A DNA stretch of 10,057 bases, taken from assembly GCA_034429695.1 (NCBI GenBank), contig DAOUGC010000271.1:1-10057 (forward strand). The letters run 5' to 3'. The first letter of the stretch is position 1. Each line of letters opens with the position of its first letter. The notes beneath the pieces are model-generated. The model ran no database searches. It had not been told where the DNA came from and worked only from the letters and a program-made list of their open reading frames with translations. Positions 6,464 to 10,057 of the stretch are shown here, piece by piece. The translations under genes and the position numbers were made by a program. The DNA comes from DAOUGC01 sp034429695 (GTDB lineage: Bacteria > Chloroflexota > Anaerolineae > Anaerolineales > Anaerolineaceae).

Positions 6464-6948
6464 GATTGTGTCTCCTTTGAAGAGCCCGGTTTGCCTTCGG
6501 CCAGCAGACCCATCACACCCAGCACGCCGGAGAAGACCATGATCACCTGCAGGAGCACATCCAGCGAGCGGTCACGCCACAGGGTGGAGCCAAGATTGCC
6601 GAGCGCCACAGCCGGCGCCTGGAAATTCAAGATTGGCAGCGCCAACCAGCCAAGCAGGAGCACTGCCACCAGTACCAGAACCCCGGCGATGGGTTTTGGT
6701 ATGGATACCAGGTTGGATATCTCTTCCTCACCGGCAATGCTGATGGCAAACACGAACAGGACGGTGACCAAACCCGCGCCCACGCTCAGCTCGATGACCG
6801 CAATTTCCGGTGCACCGAGCAGATACAACAACAGGGCAACCAGGGCGCTGGCGCCCGCCAGCCAGAGGGCAGATACGAGCAAACGAGCAGCTCGTAATGC
6901 CATGACGGCGCACACCAGGATCCCCGCCACAATCAGGATATGGACCAT
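6460..6948 (-). CDS. MbhD-MbhE-like fusion protein (DUF4040 type), NuoJ equivalent
   Basis: A 162-residue protein with about five membrane helices, first gene of the operon. The first half has the MbhD/MrpA (DUF4040) signature at 42-69: YLLGAPEIAVIELSVGAGL followed by VTVLFVFAI, with acidic residues E48 and E53. The second half resembles the MbhE/MrpA C-terminus: WRDRSLDVLLQVIMVF (124-139) and GVLGVMGLL recall the DTLGEVTV motif region. MbhD and MbhE are separate genes in Pyrococcus mbh, and together correspond to NuoJ, so this looks like the two joined. An automatic pipeline may call it NuoJ (chain 6). The last about 12 residues are polar. Start: AGGAGG with a 6-base spacer before the ATG, the best ribosome site in the window, as expected for the leading cistron. 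The stop overlaps the NuoK-like start. Confidence 0.82.
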   Translation of the reverse strand: MVHILIVAGILVCAVMALRAARLLVSALWLAGASALVALLLYLLGAPEIAVIELSVGAGLVTVLFVFAISIAGEEEISNLVSIPKPIAGVLVLVAVLLLGWLALPILNFQAPAVALGNLGSTLWRDRSLDVLLQVIMVFSGVLGVMGLLAEGKPGSSKETQS

Positions 6949-6954
6949 GAACGA

Positions 6955-6960
6955 CCTCCT
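6955..6960 (-). promoter_or_regulatory. Strong Shine-Dalgarno site of the first operon gene
   Basis: AGGAGG on the minus strand, 6 bases before the ATG at 6948..6946. Confidence 0.85.
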
Positions 6961-7032
6961 TCAATGTGGGTGGTGATACAGAGAACAGACAAAATAGAGG
7001 TTCCGACAGTGGCTTTCAAAGGCTTTTCCGTT

Positions 7033-7068
7033 AACCGCCCGGAATTATATGGAGATAACCGGGTGGTT
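7033..7068. repeat. Inverted repeat in the operon leader
   Basis: The arms AACCGCCCGG (7033..7042) and CCGGGTGGTT (7059..7068) can form a 10-position stem with a 16-base loop. In the expected minus-strand transcript one internal position is an A-C mismatch. Read on the plus strand it would be a G-U pair. No U-run follows on either strand, so it is not a simple terminator. It could be a protein site or an RNA structure. Confidence 0.5.
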
Positions 7069-7139
7069 TGCACTGAATATTCGCCGGGCAGACAGATTGC
7101 ATGGTTGGCTTTCAGCGGCGAGTCACCTGGCGCCATTTT

Positions 7140-7168
7140 CTTATACACCGGCGCTTAAGGTATGTCAT
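7140..7168 (-). promoter_or_regulatory. Candidate sigma-70-type promoter of the hydrogenase operon
   Basis: On the minus strand, ATGACA (7168..7163) is followed by a 17-base spacer and TATAAG (7145..7140). Each box matches 5 of 6 consensus positions at the optimal spacing. Transcription would start near 7133, giving a leader of about 185 bases. It is the best such pair I found between the terminator and the first ATG. Confidence 0.6.
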
Positions 7169-7179
7169 GTGTATGTCAT
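7160..7179 (-). repeat. Direct repeat over the -35 box, possible regulator site
   Basis: The 9-mer ATGACATAC occurs twice on the minus strand, at 7179..7171 and 7168..7160, so the period is 11 bases, about one helical turn. The downstream copy contains the candidate -35 box. Tandem half-sites at one-turn spacing are typical of OmpR/PhoB-type response regulators and some other activators. The regulator is unknown. Confidence 0.45.
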
Positions 7180-7308
7180 CCTTATCAAGCCTGTTATCTT
7201 TCCTGATTTTGTCGGAATTGTATTAATTTCATGGGGACATCCGGTCTGTTCAACCGTACCCTTTCTATTATAATCGCCTTCGTCCGATTCAAATCCGTTG
7301 ATTTCCAC

Positions 7309-7341
7309 AAAAAAGCCCACCTGTCTGAACAGGCGGGCTTT
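7309..7341 (-). terminator. Intrinsic terminator of the macroglobulin-like gene
   Basis: A hairpin with arms 7312..7324 and 7329..7341 and a 4-base loop. In the minus-strand RNA all 13 positions pair, one of them as G-U. The stem ends in UUU and is followed by further U residues (the A-run at 7309..7314 on the plus strand). It lies 10 bases after the stop codon. On the plus strand no U-run follows the hairpin, so it acts in one direction. Confidence 0.9.
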
Positions 7342-7351
7342 GCGGAATCGG

Positions 7352-10057
7352 TTATTCATCCCGGCGGATGGTGAAAATTTCACCCGCCGATGTACCTTCC
7401 ACCTCGGGGAAGTAGTACTGGTATGCATGGGCGGGCAATACGCGATACTCACCCGCCTGGAGTGGATTGATGCGGTAAACCAGTTCGTAGGAACCGGCTG
7501 GCAGGTATTCGGCGAACCATGTGATGTGATCGTCATAAATGCGGGTATCGTTGAAATACCACCAGCCATAACCGGTTTCATACGAGTTCCAGTTGCCCCA
7601 GTAACCCGTAGTGGCGATGTCGTTGGCGTAGATCTGGAGCGCCGGATCAATGATCTCAGCCCCGGCGGGAATGAAATCCTCCACCATCACGTATTCCATG
7701 TCACGCGGCACGGTGATGGAAACATGCACCAGCACCTGTTGGCGTTCAGCACTGATTTCAGCCATGTTGATTGGCCCGCAACCGCCGTCCCGGCAGGCTT
7801 CATCAGCAGGGAAGTACTGGCGGCTGAGCAGGATGCCGCGATTGGTGGGTTGGGCGCTTTCCGCAGGACGTGAGATCTGCAGATCGGCGCGGTAATACAG
7901 ACGTCCGTTACCCTCTCCACGGCCAATTTGCAGCAAGCCGCCCTGATTGATCTCGCTCCACGGCGCCACGGTGTCCACCGTGGTGAGGGCATCGGGACCG
8001 GCGGCTTCACCACTCAACAGGGTGCGCCCGTTGAGCAGCACCTGGTAATCGTAATCAGCCTGCAGGTCGCCCACGCCGCGCAGCACCTCGGTGAGCGCCA
8101 TCAATACCCATGAGTTGGTGTAACTGGACCCCCAGCCGCGGTTGATCTTCTGATGCGCGGTCAGGTAACGCACAGCGTCCACCAGGATGGGTTGGGCGGG
8201 GTCCTTTTGTGCCAGGGCGTACGTGACCACTGCAGTGTTGAACATGGGAGAACCGGAGTATGCGCCGGGGCCAGGGTCTCCCTGCCATGAGGCGCCGGTG
8301 GCAGTGAGAATGGTTTCAGCGCGCAGCGCTTCGGCAAGTCCGTTGCCATCGTGTCCGCCGGGGGTGATCGCCAGCAGTGCGCGCGCCCACGGGCTGAGAC
8401 GATGGTTCAGACTGTAAAGTGCATTGGTTACATCCGTGCGGCCCTCACCGGTGGTGCCAAGCACATAAGCGGTGAAGGCGGCTTCATCCAGCCAGCGGGT
8501 GGTATCGCTCTCGGTGGGCAGGAAGAGCTGGCTGTTCAAGTATTCACGGGCTGCCAGCAGGCGCTCGTCTGGAACGTCAAACCCATTTTCATGGGCGCGA
8601 TGCAACCCCATGTAGGCATAGGTGGTGTAGAACAGGCTGCTGTCGGCGGTTTTGTTCCAGCCCCAGCCGCCATCCTCGTGTTGCAGTTGCAGAAGCAAAC
8701 CCACCGCAACGGGGATGTCGGTGGTCAGTTGTTCCACTGACGGATCGTCCAGGTTGAGATTGCGCATGGCGATATAGGCGGAGAGATTGGGCAGCAGGCT
8801 GGAGAGCAACGGCTCGGTCCATTCACCATCCGGCACTTCCTGTGATTCCAATCCTTTCAAAACGGTGGCAGAAAGGGATGGTGAGACCTGCACATGCAAT
8901 TGCCCGCCGGTGGGGGTGAAGCTGTACGGGATGGATATGACCTCCTGGCGCTGGCTGGCCTGGTCAATATACCCTGCGGTGGAAGCCGTACCCGGCACAC
9001 TGTAGTGCAGCACAGGAATGTCGCCGCGCTCAGGTTTGGCTGCGTCGCTCAGGTTGCCAGAGCGGATGCTGAAGGTCACTTCCACTGCATCAACATCCAG
9101 CACGGTTGCCCACCACGATACCAGTTGCCGTCCGCCGGGGGGCAGGGTGATGGTTTGCACACCGGGCTGATCTTCGTCTGGCTGGGCGCCGTTCACGCTC
9201 AGTCTTACTTCGGCTTCCAGGGTTTCATTTGTATTGTTGTTTGCGATGGCGCTCAGCTCAACATGGTCGCCAGCGACCAGGAAACGCGGGGTCTGCGGGC
9301 GGATGATCAGATCGCGGGTGGTGACCACTTCAACTGTGGCTTCACCCACACGGGTGTCCTGGTCCAACCCGCGCACCAACGCCACCCATGTGGTCAAATT
9401 ATCCGGCAGGCGCACGCTCACCGTGGCCTGTCCGTCAGGGTCGGTAACGATCTGACCGTTCCAGAAGGCGGTATCCTTGAAGTTTTCACGCAGAGGCGCG
9501 CCGCCGTTATCCCCACCGCCGCCGCGACCGCCAGCCGGCATGGGGAGATCGATACGCCGGTTGAAGACGGTGAGGGGAATGCCGGTGAACACGCCCAGAC
9601 TGCGGGTTGAATAAAACGCCTCGCCGATCTCCTCTTCGTAGCGTCCTGCCAGCGCCAGCAGAGCTTTGTCAATCAATGACAGGGAAAACTCACCCTGCAC
9701 GGGTTTGCCGTCATGGTCGGTGACTTTAAAGGTCAATTCCACCTCGCCGGATGGGTAACTGACCGGCGGGTTTGAGACCAGTTCAACATTCAGCATGTGC
9801 GCCTGGGACGCCACTTTGAGGTTTTGATACCCCTGACGGAAATCGGGGTTGCCGTTCTCATTGACACCCAACAGGGTGACCGCCACATACACGTTGGGGG
9901 CGTCTTCATCGGTCAAAACCACCGGCATTTCCAGGCCGGGACCCTCAACCTCGATCACCTGTGCGCTGGATAGTTCGCCGCTTTCCACGGTCACCAGCGC
10001 CAGTGCTTTTTGCGTGAATGGGTTGGGGATGAACAGGTTGGCTGTCTGGCCTGGCAG
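7352..10057 (-). CDS. Alpha-2-macroglobulin-like protein, C-terminal part, thioester motif degenerate
   Basis: 901 residues are visible. The frame is open to the right edge, so the true start lies outside (a GTG at 9994 is internal). Numbered from the edge: the opening residues LPGQTANLFIPNPFTQKALA belong to the domain before the bait region. A Gly-rich loop is at 175-188 (GGRGGGGDNGG). The conserved macroglobulin domain runs from DTAFWNG (195) through LPDNLTTW to PRFLVAGD. An all-helical thioester-type domain with DGGWGWN (462-468) follows, then a C-terminal receptor-binding-like domain (VEDFIPAGAE at 792-801, YFPEVEG at 882-888). Bacterial members are thought to be extracytoplasmic protease traps, often near penicillin-binding protein 1C. 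Where active members have CxEQ, this protein has W413-T-E-P416, so no thioester can form. The only two cysteines are in CRDGGC (755-760), a likely disulfide. A terminator follows directly, and the gene appears independent of the hydrogenase operon. Confidence 0.92.
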   Translation of the reverse strand: MPGQTANLFIPNPFTQKALALVTVESGELSSAQVIEVEGPGLEMPVVLTDEDAPNVYVAVTLLGVNENGNPDFRQGYQNLKVASQAHMLNVELVSNPPVSYPSGEVELTFKVTDHDGKPVQGEFSLSLIDKALLALAGRYEEEIGEAFYSTRSLGVFTGIPLTVFNRRIDLPMPAGGRGGGGDNGGAPLRENFKDTAFWNGQIVTDPDGQATVSVRLPDNLTTWVALVRGLDQDTRVGEATVEVVTTRDLIIRPQTPRFLVAGDHVELSAIANNNTNETLEAEVRLSVNGAQPDEDQPGVQTITLPPGGRQLVSWWATVLDVDAVEVTFSIRSGNLSDAAKPERGDIPVLHYSVPGTASTAGYIDQASQRQEVISIPYSFTPTGGQLHVQVSPSLSATVLKGLESQEVPDGEWTEPLLSSLLPNLSAYIAMRNLNLDDPSVEQLTTDIPVAVGLLLQLQHEDGGWGWNKTADSSLFYTTYAYMGLHRAHENGFDVPDERLLAAREYLNSQLFLPTESDTTRWLDEAAFTAYVLGTTGEGRTDVTNALYSLNHRLSPWARALLAITPGGHDGNGLAEALRAETILTATGASWQGDPGPGAYSGSPMFNTAVVTYALAQKDPAQPILVDAVRYLTAHQKINRGWGSSYTNSWVLMALTEVLRGVGDLQADYDYQVLLNGRTLLSGEAAGPDALTTVDTVAPWSEINQGGLLQIGRGEGNGRLYYRADLQISRPAESAQPTNRGILLSRQYFPADEACRDGGCGPINMAEISAERQQVLVHVSITVPRDMEYVMVEDFIPAGAEIIDPALQIYANDIATTGYWGNWNSYETGYGWWYFNDTRIYDDHITWFAEYLPAGSYELVYRINPLQAGEYRVLPAHAYQYYFPEVEGTSAGEIFTIRRDE

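Larger units (their letters stand above)
6949..7351. other. Intergenic region between the macroglobulin-like gene and the hydrogenase operon
   Basis: 403 bases with no convincing protein gene on either strand. From right to left it contains the intrinsic terminator of the macroglobulin-like gene (7309..7341), a more AT-rich stretch (7180..7308) in which I recognise nothing beyond isolated TATAAT-like words, the candidate promoter with its direct repeat (7140..7179), and a leader of about 185 bases to the first ATG. The leader has an inverted repeat at 7033..7068. I do not recognise a tRNA or a known riboswitch class in it. Confidence 0.7.

Noticed and set aside
332..6948. Plain complex I (NADH:quinone oxidoreductase) operon
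   Set aside because: All four Ni-ligand cysteines in the large subunit, CxxC in the small subunit, the J-K-L-M-A-B-C-D-H order and the lack of NuoE/F/G in view fit a group 4 hydrogenase better.
7000..7016. GCCACTG word resembling part of a cobalamin riboswitch
   Set aside because: The other conserved elements (AGCCAGGA-ACCTGCC box) are missing, so one 7-base word is not enough.
7044..7049. Perfect TATAAT on the minus strand as a second promoter
   Set aside because: No acceptable -35 at 16-18 bases (best about 3 of 6), and it falls in the loop of the inverted repeat.
6933..7148. 71-codon minus-strand frame in the leader
   Set aside because: Its GTG start abuts the predicted -10 box, it has no ribosome site, and it overlaps the start of the NuoJ-like gene in another frame.
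7160..7179. Bona fide Pho box
   Set aside because: TGTCAT at an 11-base period is suggestive, but the strand is opposite to the promoter's direction and the flanking consensus is missing, so it is reported only as an unassigned direct repeat.
7265..7273. ATTATAAT near the terminator as a promoter
   Set aside because: The word is palindromic and AT-rich. The nearest -35-like word (TTGAAT) is only about 14 bases away, too close.
8894..9610. Plus-strand open frame of 238 codons opposite the macroglobulin-like gene
   Set aside because: Antisense shadow with no family signature and no good start context seen.
9992..9994. GTG at 9994 as the start of the macroglobulin-like gene
   Set aside because: The frame is open for 21 more codons to the edge, and those residues (PGQTANLFIPNPF) match the family, so the gene continues beyond the window.
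1..10057. CRISPR array, tRNA, rRNA, insertion sequence or transposon ends
   Set aside because: No regularly spaced repeats, cloverleaf-like sequences, transposase frames or terminal repeats were seen on either strand.

Overview
The window is a short piece of a moderately GC-rich bacterial genome. Every gene I can support lies on the minus strand. Two transcription units are visible: the C-terminal part of a large alpha-2-macroglobulin-like protein (7352..10057, running off the right edge), and an operon of nine genes (6948 down to 1, running off the left edge). The operon encodes a membrane-bound complex related to respiratory complex I. The taxon cannot be proved from the window. A fermentative anaerobe of the Chloroflexota (Anaerolineae-like) would fit the protein style and the gene content, but that is inference.

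The operon looks at first like a NADH dehydrogenase (J-K-L-M/N-A-B-C-D-H homologues), but residues in the peripheral subunits say otherwise. The large subunit keeps both CxxC nickel-binding motifs of [NiFe] hydrogenases, plus a C-terminal tail beyond the second motif. The small subunit has CxxC spacing rather than the adjacent cysteines of NuoB. No NADH-input subunits (NuoE/F/G) are present in the window. The best reading is a group 4, energy-converting [NiFe] hydrogenase, probably using ferredoxin and coupling H2 chemistry to ion pumping.

In transcription order the genes are: an MbhD/MbhE-like fusion (NuoJ equivalent), an MbhG/NuoK-like protein, a full NuoL-like antiporter subunit, a second MbhH/NuoN-like antiporter subunit, an MbhI/NuoA-like protein, the small subunit (MbhJ), an MbhK/NuoC-like protein, the large subunit (MbhL), and the start of an MbhM/NuoH-like protein. 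This is the order of the archaeal mbh operon from D/E to M with a NuoL-type pump inserted between G and H. The Mrp-type A-C and F subunits are not seen. Genes overlap by 4 bases or are separated by short gaps, with good ribosome binding sites, so they are very probably co-transcribed.

The 403-base gap between the two units holds an intrinsic terminator for the macroglobulin gene, a good candidate sigma-70-type promoter for the hydrogenase operon with an 11-base-period direct repeat over its -35 box, and a leader of about 185 bases with one clear inverted repeat. The macroglobulin-like protein has lost the thioester cysteine and glutamine of its family.
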